Source: Exiguobacterium aurantiacum DSM 6208
GTDB taxonomy: Bacteria; Bacillota; Bacilli; Exiguobacteriales; Exiguobacteriaceae
DNA length: 64,000 nt
Direction of reading: 5' to 3'
Assembly (NCBI RefSeq): GCF_000702585.1
Contig: NZ_JNIQ01000001.1
Location: 997,001 to 1,061,000, forward strand
Part shown: one piece after another, positions 8,629-17,599 of the stretch
Layout: each line of letters begins with the position of its first letter
Position numbering within the stretch: position 1 is the first letter of the stretch
Notes under the pieces: model-generated
The model's database searches: none
Told to the model about the DNA's origin: nothing
What the model saw: only the letters and a program-made list of their open reading frames with translations
Program-made: the position numbers and the translations under genes

Positions 8629-9734
8629 AGATTCTCATAACAGGAGCAAACGGATTTGTTGGGAAGAATCTTGTAGCGGAGTTGAGAAATCAGGGGTTCA
8701 ATGATTTGCTTCTTTGTACGCGAAATACAACTGAAACTGAATTGAAGCAGTATGCATCAGAAGCCGAATTTGTTTATCATCTTGCTGGAATAAACCGACC
8801 TAAAGAAGACAAAGAGTTTGAAGTCGGAAACAAAGGATTTACAGAAAAGTTGTTAACTTTACTTTCTCAAAATCCGACATCACCTCCAGTAATATTTTCC
8901 TCTTCAACTCAAGCTGACCTTGCAAATGCATATGGTATAAGCAAAAAGGAAGCGGAATCCCTAGTCATTTCTTACGGACAAGAATATAAGGTAGACGTAA
9001 TGATTTATCGTTTCCCTAACTTGTTTGGGAAATGGTGTAAGCCGAACTATAATAGTGTAGTTGCAACCTTTTGTCACAACATTTCGCGTGAAATACCGAT
9101 TCAAGTTAATGATTTAAATGCAGAGCTTACGTTGGCGTATATTGATGATGTTATCGCTGAACTAATTAATCAATTGGAAGAGCGAAAAGCGAAGCGTGCG
9201 TTATATGGAGAGGTTAACCCTACCTACAAGGTCTCATTAGGCGATTTAGTGAAACTATTAACGTCGTTCAAGGAATCGAGAATTAATTTATCTGTGCCTT
9301 CGTTGAATGACTTTTTCAGCAAGAAACTATATAGCACTTACTTAAGTTATTTGCCTGAAAATCAGTTTTCCTATGAATTAACCATGCATCAAGATGATCG
9401 TGGATCATTTACGGAGTTTATTCGAACACCGGATAGAGGGCAGGTTTCAGTTAACATCTCAAAACCAGGCATCACGAAGGGGAATCACTGGCACCATACA
9501 AAGAACGAAAAATTCCTAGTCGTAAGTGGTCAGGGTGTTATCCGATTTAGAAAAATTGATACAGAAGAAGTCATTGAGTACATCGTAAGTGGTGACAAGC
9601 TCGAAGTAGTGGATATCCCGGTTGGGTATACACATAATATTGAAAATTTAGGTGAAACAGATATGGTTACACTCATGTGGGTCAACGAACCATTTGACTC
9701 TAATAGACCTGATACATATTATTTGGAGGTTTGA
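8625..9734 (+). CDS. capF: Bifunctional reductase/cupin epimerase CapF (FnlB type)
   Basis: The 369-residue protein combines an N-terminal SDR domain (ILITGANGFVGKNL at residue 2) of about 240 residues with a C-terminal cupin. The cupin contains GNHWHHTKNEKFLVVSG, whose histidines match the metal site of CapF. In the known pathway CapF epimerises and reduces the CapE product to UDP-N-acetyl-L-talosamine-type intermediates. It starts within the capE stop (ATGA) and is followed 7 bases later by capG. The locus 2 paralogue is at 55504-56631. Confidence 0.94.
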   Translation: MKILITGANGFVGKNLVAELRNQGFNDLLLCTRNTTETELKQYASEAEFVYHLAGINRPKEDKEFEVGNKGFTEKLLTLLSQNPTSPPVIFSSSTQADLANAYGISKKEAESLVISYGQEYKVDVMIYRFPNLFGKWCKPNYNSVVATFCHNISREIPIQVNDLNAELTLAYIDDVIAELINQLEERKAKRALYGEVNPTYKVSLGDLVKLLTSFKESRINLSVPSLNDFFSKKLYSTYLSYLPENQFSYELTMHQDDRGSFTEFIRTPDRGQVSVNISKPGITKGNHWHHTKNEKFLVVSGQGVIRFRKIDTEEVIEYIVSGDKLEVVDIPVGYTHNIENLGETDMVTLMWVNEPFDSNRPDTYYLEV

Positions 9735-9741
9735 TTAATTA

Positions 9742-10866
9742 ATGAAGAAATTAAAAGTTATGACGATTGTTGGAACGAGACCAGAAATTATTCGATTATC
9801 TGCTACAATCAATCGTTTAGAAAAATCAGAAGCTATTGAACATATTTTGGTACATACAGGACAGAACTATGATTATGAATTGAATGAAGTGTTTTTTGAA
9901 GACTTTAATCTTAGAAAACCAGATTACTTTTTGAATGCTGCTACTGGAACAGCTACAGAAACGATTGGGCACATTTTGATTGCAATTGATCCTATATTAG
10001 AGAAAGAACAGCCGGAGGCTGTTCTGATTCTTGGCGATACTAACAGTTGTCTTTGTGCAATCGCTGCAAAGAAACGTAAAATCCCAATTTTTCATATGGA
10101 AGCTGGTAATCGTTGCTTCGATCAACGAGTACCCGAAGAAACAAATAGGAAGATTGTAGACCATGTTGCTGATATTAATCTTACGTATAGCAGTATTGCT
10201 AGAGAATATCTGTTAAGGGAAGGATTACCTGCTGATCAAATTATTAAAACTGGTAGTCCTATGTATGAAGTACTCGAATCTAAACGAAGTGAGATCGAGA
10301 AATCTAATGTGCTATCAAACTTGAAATTAAAAAAGAATATGTATTTTTTAGTTTCTGCACATCGAGAAGAAAATATTGCAATTGAAGATAACTTCTTAAA
10401 TTTAGTAAACTCATTGAATGTTATTGCAGAGAAATACGATCTTCCAATTATTTTAAGTACTCATCCAAGAACAAGAAAAATGATTGAAGAAAAAAATGTT
10501 GTATTTCATAAGAAAATTAAAATGTTGAAGCCGCTAGGTTTTATTGAGTACAACAATCTTCAAATCAATGCAAAAGTAGTGCTAAGCGATAGTGGTACTA
10601 TAAGTGAGGAATCTTCGATTTTAGGTTTTAAAGCTCTTAATATTAGACAATCTCATGAAAGACCAGAGGCTATGGAAGAAGCTTCAGTTATATTGGCAGG
10701 ATTAGAACAAGATAGAATCTTACAAGGAATTGAAATTATTGAATGTAAGAAGGCAGATAAATTAAAAATGGTTAAAGACTATAGTATGTCAAATGTATCT
10801 GAAAAAGTTCTTAGAATAATTTTGTCGTATACAGATTATATTAACAGAAATGTTTGGAGGAAATAA
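9742..10866 (+). CDS. capG: UDP-N-acetyl-L-fucosamine synthase CapG (2-epimerase family)
   Basis: The 374-residue enzyme belongs to the UDP-GlcNAc 2-epimerase fold family. Family motifs are TIVGTRPEIIRLS at the N-terminus, HTGQNYDYELNEVFFE, HMEAGNRCFDQRVPEETNRK near residue 115, SAHREEN near 208 and SDSGTISEESSILG near 276. With CapE and CapF it completes UDP-L-FucNAc synthesis. The ribosome binding site GGAGGT lies 12 bases before ATG 9742. The locus 2 paralogue is at 50181-51332. Confidence 0.94.
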   Translation: MKKLKVMTIVGTRPEIIRLSATINRLEKSEAIEHILVHTGQNYDYELNEVFFEDFNLRKPDYFLNAATGTATETIGHILIAIDPILEKEQPEAVLILGDTNSCLCAIAAKKRKIPIFHMEAGNRCFDQRVPEETNRKIVDHVADINLTYSSIAREYLLREGLPADQIIKTGSPMYEVLESKRSEIEKSNVLSNLKLKKNMYFLVSAHREENIAIEDNFLNLVNSLNVIAEKYDLPIILSTHPRTRKMIEEKNVVFHKKIKMLKPLGFIEYNNLQINAKVVLSDSGTISEESSILGFKALNIRQSHERPEAMEEASVILAGLEQDRILQGIEIIECKKADKLKMVKDYSMSNVSEKVLRIILSYTDYINRNVWRK

Positions 10867-10867
10867 G

Positions 10868-11746
10868 GTGAAGAAAGAACCCTTAGTAAGTGTTGTAATA
10901 CCATTTTATTCGAATGTAAAATGGCTTAAAGAGGCGTTGGAGAGCGTTCAAGACCAAACATACAAAAATATTGAAGTAATATTAGTGGATGATGGATCTA
11001 AAGAGAATACAAGCCATATTTTGAGCTTATATCGTTTTAATTCGCTGTTAGTTAATAAAAAAAATGGAGGACCAGCTTCTGCTAGAAACTTGGGGATTGA
11101 AGTAGCTAAAGGAAAATACATTGCTTTTTTAGATTCAGATGATTTATGGCTTTCAAACAAATTAACTTGTCAAATAGAAGAAATGGAGAAGGGAAATTTA
11201 AAATGGAGTCAACACTCGTATGAAATGTTCTGGGAGAAGAGTAAAAAATCTAAAGAAATAAACACAGAAATTTATCAAGGAGATGTATATAAAGACTGTT
11301 TCATATCTTTTAGAATACAAACGTCCTGCGTTGTGGTATTGAGAGATTTATTAATTGGTGAAAATATTCGCTTTCCTATTGAAAAAAGATACGGGCAGGA
11401 TGGATTTTTTTATATGCAGATTGCAAAATTACATCCTATAGGATTTATAAATGGGATACATTCTAAGTTTAGAATTAGAGGCAAGAATGCAGGATTCAGA
11501 GCGAAAGTCCAATTAAACTCAAGGGCGGAGATATGGAATGAAATAAAAACTAATCAAAAATTGTTGTCAATATTACCCCCGAGTGTTATTCGAGCGTATA
11601 AATTATCTTATTCACTTAATAGATTGACAAAATATTTAAATAAGAACTTTATGAAGTCAGAAAAAATCGCAGAGTTATTTTCAAAAATAATGTACTTTTT
11701 GCCCTATACTATATTTAGAATTCATAGAAGAAAATTTATTAATTGA
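10868..11746 (+). CDS. GT2-family glycosyltransferase
   Basis: The product has 292 residues when read from GTG 10868, one base after the capG stop with TGGAGG at a good distance; an ATG at 10850 inside capG is less likely. The GT-A core is clear: VSVVIPFYSNVKWLKEAL, VILVDDGSKENT and FLDSDDLW (the DXD-type metal site). The C-terminal part is basic and poorly conserved. It presumably adds one sugar of the repeat unit on the cytoplasmic side; donor and acceptor cannot be told. Strongly AT-rich. Confidence 0.87.
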   Translation: MKKEPLVSVVIPFYSNVKWLKEALESVQDQTYKNIEVILVDDGSKENTSHILSLYRFNSLLVNKKNGGPASARNLGIEVAKGKYIAFLDSDDLWLSNKLTCQIEEMEKGNLKWSQHSYEMFWEKSKKSKEINTEIYQGDVYKDCFISFRIQTSCVVVLRDLLIGENIRFPIEKRYGQDGFFYMQIAKLHPIGFINGIHSKFRIRGKNAGFRAKVQLNSRAEIWNEIKTNQKLLSILPPSVIRAYKLSYSLNRLTKYLNKNFMKSEKIAELFSKIMYFLPYTIFRIHRRKFIN

Positions 11747-12261
11747 ATGTATAATAACCTCCAAAAAATACTGGGAGTAATAAAAGTGAGTCGATAATTT
11801 AAGAATAGGGTCTTGTTTAAGGATAGCGTAGCCTAAATTTCTAATATGAAGCTGGGTACAAATATAAGCGTTGTGTTAAGAGGAAAATCGTCTACTTCTT
11901 GATACATAAATTGATTCTTAACGGCTTATCCTTAAATGTCTTTCGACGCTGATTTGTATACTTATATTTTTAAATACATCACTCAGATTAGCATCTCAAT
12001 AACAACAAAATCTCTAATCTTAAATTTTAAAAGTTAGATAATTGAACCTTTTCTTGTATTTGCTAAACTAAAGGATGCATAGATTATGTCTAATTTAAAA
12101 CCAGTACAAGAGATTTTTTCTTGGAGAGTTATGTATTGGTTCATGTAAAATATTAACAATGATTTTACCTAGTATCTTATTTTAAGTAATATAAAAAAGT
12201 AATGAGTTAATATAATATGATAATTAGAAATAAAATAAATAATTCTTTACGATGAATTATA
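11747..12261. other. AT-rich 515-base gap without a recognisable gene
   Basis: No open frame of useful length or RNA signature is visible. A 10-base inverted pair, TTTAAGGATA at 11816-11825 and TATCCTTAAA at 11927-11936, brackets about 100 bases, and a shorter TTAAGAAT/ATTCTTAA pair lies nearby. The stretch may hold remains of a gene lost around the IS30 insertion, or a leader for the Wzy gene. Confidence 0.4.
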
Positions 12262-13295
12262 AAATTAAGTGCAACACCTGAACGTGAACGCAAAAAAGCC
12301 CATAGCGACGGCCTCGTGTAGAATGAAGTTACCACACAAACATTCAGACGGAGGAATCGCTATGAGCTACACCCATCTTACCACAGCCGAACGCGTGAAA
12401 ATAGAGACCTATCTGGGGCTCGGGATGTCCATCCGGTCCATCGCGAGACGGCTCGGGCGACAGCCCTCGACCGTCTCGCGGGAGATCAGACGGAACCCCG
12501 GCTATACGGCCGAACGCGCACAGGAGCGCTACGCCAAGGCGAAGGGAAACTACGGCGCCAAGACGAAGCTCGACGACATGATGCGCCGGACGATCATCGA
12601 GAAGCTGCGGGCGACCTGGTCCCCGGAACAGATCGTGGGTCGTCTCTTCGACGGGAAAATCGCCTTCTCGACCATCTATCGTTGGATCTATTCGGGGCTG
12701 ATCGACGTGCCGGTGACCGTGCTCCGCCAAAAGGGCAAGCGCCAGAAACCGATGGAGACACGTGGTCGGTTCAACATCGGTCTGTCCATCGCCAAACGTC
12801 CGAGAGAGGTGCGCACACGCGAGACATTCGGCCACTGGGAGCTCGACACCGTCGTCTCCGGACGAGGGAAATCGAGGGCCTGCGTCGCGACGTTCGTCGA
12901 GCGGAAGAGCCGGTTCTACCTCGCGCTGCCGATCGCGGACCGCAGCGCGGCCTCGATGGAGGAGGCGATCCACACGGTCCACGCCGCCTTCCCAGCGGGC
13001 ACGTTCAAGACGGCGACGACGGACCGGGGCAAGGAGTTCAGCTGTCACGAGCGCGTCCGGGCGACACTAGGCGTGCCGATGTATTTCGCCGACCCGTACT
13101 CGTCGTGGCAGCGCGGCAGCAACGAGAACGCCAACGGCCTCCTGCGCGAGTTCTTCCCGAAAGGATCGGACTTCGCGACGGTCGGCCAAGGAGAGGTCGT
13201 GGACGCGCTCGCCAAGATCAACGGGCGGCCGAGGAAATGTCTCGGCTGGAAGACCGCACACGAGGCCTTCACGGAGGAAGTGTTGCGCTTAATTT
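12262..13295 (+). mobile_element. IS30-family insertion sequence
   Basis: The terminal inverted repeats are AAATTAAGTGCAACAC at 12262-12277 and GTGTTGCGCTTAATTT at 13280-13295, matching at 15 of 16 positions. The single transposase gene almost fills the element. Its GC-rich composition contrasts sharply with the AT-rich cassette on both sides. No clear target duplication is visible. The transposase stop codon lies inside and just beyond the right repeat, which is unusual but leaves the protein intact. Confidence 0.88.
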
Positions 13296-13297
13296 GA
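12362..13297 (+). CDS. IS30-family transposase
   Basis: The product has 311 residues from ATG 12362, which follows GGAGGAATCGCT; upstream in-frame codons lie in the element's non-coding end. The N-terminal HTH_38 domain reads LTTAERVKIETYLGLGMS and GRQPSTVSREIRRN. The catalytic DDE core includes FGHWELDTVV, TTDRGKEFS and a downstream glutamate in RGSNENANGLLREFFPKG. Length is typical of IS30 transposases and no disruption is seen, so the element may be active. Confidence 0.93.
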   Translation: MSYTHLTTAERVKIETYLGLGMSIRSIARRLGRQPSTVSREIRRNPGYTAERAQERYAKAKGNYGAKTKLDDMMRRTIIEKLRATWSPEQIVGRLFDGKIAFSTIYRWIYSGLIDVPVTVLRQKGKRQKPMETRGRFNIGLSIAKRPREVRTRETFGHWELDTVVSGRGKSRACVATFVERKSRFYLALPIADRSAASMEEAIHTVHAAFPAGTFKTATTDRGKEFSCHERVRATLGVPMYFADPYSSWQRGSNENANGLLREFFPKGSDFATVGQGEVVDALAKINGRPRKCLGWKTAHEAFTEEVLRLI

Positions 13298-13370
13298 CAA
13301 ACCGTCTTACTAAAAAACATAAAAGCATTTTATAAGTTTATTCTATTAACTAAGGAGCCAAATGTGATAC

Positions 13371-14747
13371 ATGGAAGTAGTGGATAACAAAACAAGTAAA
13401 AAAATATTATTTTTACCTATAAGAATTGTATTATTTTATTTTCTTTTTATAGCATTGTTATATATTTTTGGTCCATTTGAATGGAGAACTGAAAATGAAG
13501 TAAGACTATTTTTGTTTTTATTTTTCGCTCATTTGCTTTTGTATGTAGGATACACAACTACAATATCAAGTATGTACAGACAGGATACACAACCTGTAAA
13601 TCAGAAAATTAAAACCAATCAATATAAAGTTAATCATTTACAAGTAGTGAATTATCTTAAAGTATTTATAATCATAAATTTTATCATGACATTATTTATG
13701 ATGATTAGAACGACGGGGCTAAATTCTTTTTCTATAGAATTAATTTTAAATAATTTGGTAAGTAGTTTAAATGATCCTGGGAAACAATATTATTCGAAAT
13801 TCGAAAATCAAATTACTTTCGGTGGGAATATATTAGCACCTATTTATACATTAACTTCACCTTTGCTATGGCCAGTAATACCATTATCATTAATATATTT
13901 CAAAAAAATTGGTTTTACAAATAAACTTCTAGTTATTTTGACAATAGTTTTTGAAATCTCGAGATGGTTATCTCTAGGTACAAACAAAGGCATAATCGAC
14001 TTAATTCTAATTCTAGTAAGCATTACTATGTTAAAGAAATGGCAGCAGGAAAAAAAGGATTCAACATCTAATTTTAAGAAAAATATTGTTATAGGGATTA
14101 TTGTTGGCTTTGTTATAGTTACCGGTTTGAAAATATTCGAAAATAATATTTCATCAAGAGTAGACGAAAGTTATATTATAATTTCTCAAACATCTGGCTA
14201 TACTGAAATTAACCTAGAAGCCCCGCTGATGAGGATATTACCAGATAGTTTGAATTCACTACTAGTTTATTCTACAGGATATTTAACACAAGGATATTAT
14301 GGGTTGTCATTATCTTTAAACGAAATGTTTATTCCCATGTTCGGTGTTGGAAGTTCGCCATTTTTAATAGAAAATCTTGAAGAATTATTCAAGGTTAATT
14401 TATCACAATATACTTATCAAGAAAGGATTGCATACAAAGGTTGGGATCCCTTGGTTAATTGGCACAGTATTTATGTTTCTTTTGCGAATGATGTTTCCTT
14501 TATAGGTGTACTATTTGTAATGTTTTTACTAGGAAAGTATTTTGCTGTTGTCTTTTATAAAAGCTTAATATACAAAGATCCAATTACTTCGGTACTATTT
14601 TCTTTATTAGTAATTTGTTTTTTCTATTTTCCTCTCAATAATCAAGTTTTTGCTACTCCTGGTATGTATATGGCTTTTTGGGGGTTAAATATTTTATGGG
14701 TTCTAAAGTCAAGAATAACTATCTCATCAAGGAGAATATATAGATGA
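13371..14747 (+). CDS. Wzy-like oligosaccharide repeat-unit polymerase
   Basis: The 458-residue protein has about ten hydrophobic segments spread over its length and a large loop near residues 240-350, the pattern of O-antigen/capsule polymerases. Sequence conservation in this class is low, so the call rests on topology, length and place: inside a polysaccharide cassette and directly before a Wzx-type flippase. ATG 13371 follows AAGGAG. The stop overlaps the next start by 4 bases (ATGA). It would polymerise repeat units on the outer face of the membrane. Very AT-rich. Confidence 0.78.
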   Translation: MEVVDNKTSKKILFLPIRIVLFYFLFIALLYIFGPFEWRTENEVRLFLFLFFAHLLLYVGYTTTISSMYRQDTQPVNQKIKTNQYKVNHLQVVNYLKVFIIINFIMTLFMMIRTTGLNSFSIELILNNLVSSLNDPGKQYYSKFENQITFGGNILAPIYTLTSPLLWPVIPLSLIYFKKIGFTNKLLVILTIVFEISRWLSLGTNKGIIDLILILVSITMLKKWQQEKKDSTSNFKKNIVIGIIVGFVIVTGLKIFENNISSRVDESYIIISQTSGYTEINLEAPLMRILPDSLNSLLVYSTGYLTQGYYGLSLSLNEMFIPMFGVGSSPFLIENLEELFKVNLSQYTYQERIAYKGWDPLVNWHSIYVSFANDVSFIGVLFVMFLLGKYFAVVFYKSLIYKDPITSVLFSLLVICFFYFPLNNQVFATPGMYMAFWGLNILWVLKSRITISSRRIYR

Positions 14748-16159
14748 GGAATAGTAATTTATCTACTGCAGTGAGAAAAAATTTTAAAATGGTTTTTTCT
14801 ACTCAACTTTTAGTATTAGTATTTGGTTTGATAACCTCGTTGATTCTTCCTGGCATAATGTCTGTTGAAGATTTTGGATATTGGCAAATATATTTACTGT
14901 ACTCTTCTTATTTAGGGATTTTTGCTCTTGGATTTAATGACGGTATTTATCTACGATACGGAAGTTATAATTACTATGATTTACCTCACAAGCAAATAAG
15001 AACTGCAATTCGTATTCATATATTTGTGCTATGTTTATTTTCAATAATAATTTTAGGAGGGACTTTTTTAGTAGATGATGTAAAAAAACAATTTATATTT
15101 CGGTTTATAGGTTTAAGTATATTGATATTTGGCATAAATGGTGTTTTTATTCATATACTTCAAATAACGAATCAAATGAAGAAATATAGCTTTTTTTCAA
15201 TTTTATCTAAGATTATAATGTTGGTAGTTATTCTGATAAGTTTTTTAACTCAAAAGACTAATTTTGAAATTTTAGTGATTGGTGACTTTGTTTCTAAAGT
15301 TATTGTTATTACAGGTATGATTGTTTATAATAAAGAACTTTGGATTGGTGAGAATTCTCGTATTTTAGATGCTCTTAAAGAGTATACTGTTAATGTTTCT
15401 GTAGGGATAAAGTTGATGTTAGCACAACTTATGGGGATGCTAGTTATTGGTTTAAGTAGATTTTTTGTGGAGTGGCTAGAAGATGTTAATGAATATGCAT
15501 ATTATTCTTTCGGTATAACGGTTACAAATCTAGTAATAATTTTTATTACTTCAATCAGTTTACTTTTATATCCTAGTTTGTCAAGAATTGATGCTAATTA
15601 TTATCCGAAATATTACGAAAAAATTAATGAGTTACTACGTTTTTTCAATATTTTGATTCCTTTAATTTATTATATATCCATCTTATTGATTCCATTCCTC
15701 TTCCCTGACTATAATTCAGTATTAATGTATTTAAATATATTGTTTTGCATAATTATATTGCAAGCGAAAATGTTGCTATTAAATAACACTTTTTACAAAG
15801 TATTACGTAAAGAAAACTCAATGCTTAAAGAAAATTTAAACAGTGTCTTGTTATTTTTATTGCTGACGCCAGTACTTTACACTCTTGTAGGAGGAGTATC
15901 TAGTATAGCAATGAGTACTTTGTTAGTAATGGGCTGGAGAACTCTCGCATCAGAAATATATTTAAGAAAGATCATGAAAATTAAAAATAATAAAAGTGTA
16001 ATGGCTGATTTTTCATTTATTATTTTTTTCATGTTTATAACAAATAATTTCAAAATTTATAATTCTCTGATTATATATATATGTTTTTTAATCTTAATTT
16101 TATACTTAAAACGAAAAATGATTATATTACTTTATAAAAATCTTGAAACTAAGTTCTAA
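14744..16159 (+). CDS. Wzx-like polysaccharide flippase (MOP superfamily)
   Basis: The 471-residue protein has about 12-14 predicted membrane segments. Its N-terminal pattern, LVFGLITSLILPGIMSVEDFGYWQIYLL, is typical of the polysaccharide transporter branch of the MATE/MOP superfamily (only motifs of this helix pair are quoted: LILPGIMS and EDFGYWQ). The protein should move undecaprenyl-linked repeat units across the membrane. It is translationally coupled to the polymerase gene upstream. The AT-rich codon use matches the cassette. Confidence 0.86.
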   Translation: MRNSNLSTAVRKNFKMVFSTQLLVLVFGLITSLILPGIMSVEDFGYWQIYLLYSSYLGIFALGFNDGIYLRYGSYNYYDLPHKQIRTAIRIHIFVLCLFSIIILGGTFLVDDVKKQFIFRFIGLSILIFGINGVFIHILQITNQMKKYSFFSILSKIIMLVVILISFLTQKTNFEILVIGDFVSKVIVITGMIVYNKELWIGENSRILDALKEYTVNVSVGIKLMLAQLMGMLVIGLSRFFVEWLEDVNEYAYYSFGITVTNLVIIFITSISLLLYPSLSRIDANYYPKYYEKINELLRFFNILIPLIYYISILLIPFLFPDYNSVLMYLNILFCIIILQAKMLLLNNTFYKVLRKENSMLKENLNSVLLFLLLTPVLYTLVGGVSSIAMSTLLVMGWRTLASEIYLRKIMKIKNNKSVMADFSFIIFFMFITNNFKIYNSLIIYICFLILILYLKRKMIILLYKNLETKF

Positions 16160-16175
16160 AGGAGTATTTTCAAGT

Positions 16176-17462
16176 ATGAAAAAAAAACATCTTGTTTTTG
16201 TTTTAGGAACATTCTATCCATCGCATTCTGCAAATGGATTATGTATACAAAAAATCATTCCAAGTTTAATAAAAAAATATAAAATCACGTTAATTTGTTT
16301 TAAAACTGAGAAACATTTACCTACAATTGAGGAGAAAGACGATTTAACAATTATTAGAATTGAAGACTGGGAAATGAAAAAAAGAAATAGCATTAAATAC
16401 AATCTTCAGAATAATAATAATAATAAATTAGTCGATATATATAATCTAATGTTACTCAGAGCAATACAAATTCAAAAATATTTAAAAATGATTTTAGCAA
16501 AACAAACCATCAATAAGATAGTTGTTGAAAAATATATAAATGAACTTCGCAAAATAGAAACGCCAATTGATGTCTTAGTCCCAGTATGTTTCCCGTTTGA
16601 AAGTATTATAGCTACGTTAAAATATAAAAAAGCACACAATGAATCTGTAAAAGTTATACCTTATTTATTTGATAAATATAGCGCTAGTGAAACAGCACAT
16701 AGAAATGTTTGGAACAAAAAAATAAAAATGAATAATCATTTAAAATTAGAAAAAAAAATGTTAGAAAAGAGTAATTATATATTGTGTTCAATGGACTGGG
16801 AACCACATTTCAAACAATATTTTATGGAGTATATGGATAAAGTCGAAGTTACTGATATACCAGTTCTTGTTCCTCTCATAAGTCAAGCTTCAATCAATTA
16901 TGATAACGATAAAATCAATTTTGCTTACACAGGGGCTCTAAACAAAAAAAATCGGAACCCTAAGTATACATTGGAGATTATATCGAGATGTATGGAAAAA
17001 GAGCCAGAATGTATATTCCACATCTATACTAGTGGAGATTGTGACTCCATAATTCATCATTATTCAAAAATGAAACCGGGTCAAATAATTAATCATGGAA
17101 GTGTCCCGGTCGAGGTAGCGCATAGTGCTATTAAAAATGCAGATTTTTTGATTTCGGTAGGAAACAAAGACATAACTCAAACTCCTAGTAAGATATACGA
17201 GTATATGGCGAGTGGAAAGCCGATAGTACATTTCTATCAAAGTATAGAAGATCCCGTGATTAGCATATTGGCACAGTATTCTAAATCATGTTGCGTCAAG
17301 CAGAGTGAAATGCACTCAAAAGAAAATATAAAAACTATTGTAGAATTTATAACTATTAATTATAATACACCGGTGATTCCGTTTGAGGAGGTAAAGAAAC
17401 AATTTTTTAAAGCAACACCTGAATATTCGAGCGAAATACTAAATAGAGCCATAAATATATAA
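16176..17462 (+). CDS. GT4-like glycosyltransferase
   Basis: The product has 428 residues from ATG 16176, which is preceded by AAAGGAG; a TTG 33 bases upstream inside the flippase gene is less likely. The GT-B fold is indicated by LGTFYPSHSANGLCIQKI at the N-terminus and, in the C-terminal half, FAYTGALNKKNRNPKYTL near residue 250 and TQTPSKIYEYMASGKPIVHF near 345. It is the last gene of the AT-rich cassette. Donor sugar is unknown. Confidence 0.83.
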   Translation: MKKKHLVFVLGTFYPSHSANGLCIQKIIPSLIKKYKITLICFKTEKHLPTIEEKDDLTIIRIEDWEMKKRNSIKYNLQNNNNNKLVDIYNLMLLRAIQIQKYLKMILAKQTINKIVVEKYINELRKIETPIDVLVPVCFPFESIIATLKYKKAHNESVKVIPYLFDKYSASETAHRNVWNKKIKMNNHLKLEKKMLEKSNYILCSMDWEPHFKQYFMEYMDKVEVTDIPVLVPLISQASINYDNDKINFAYTGALNKKNRNPKYTLEIISRCMEKEPECIFHIYTSGDCDSIIHHYSKMKPGQIINHGSVPVEVAHSAIKNADFLISVGNKDITQTPSKIYEYMASGKPIVHFYQSIEDPVISILAQYSKSCCVKQSEMHSKENIKTIVEFITINYNTPVIPFEEVKKQFFKATPEYSSEILNRAINI

Positions 17463-17599
17463 GATATATCGAGAGATTTTACTTATTTTGAAATATAATA
17501 TAAAAATAATTACCTAAAAATTAACTCGGTATGAAAAATCTGAAAGTGTTTGCTTCTATTATTTTGATACTTGATTTTTAAATTAGGGAGTGAAACAGC

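Noticed and set aside
12262-13297. The IS30 transposase as a domesticated gene of the cassette.
   Set aside because: Matching terminal inverted repeats and a complete DDE core indicate an ordinary insertion sequence.
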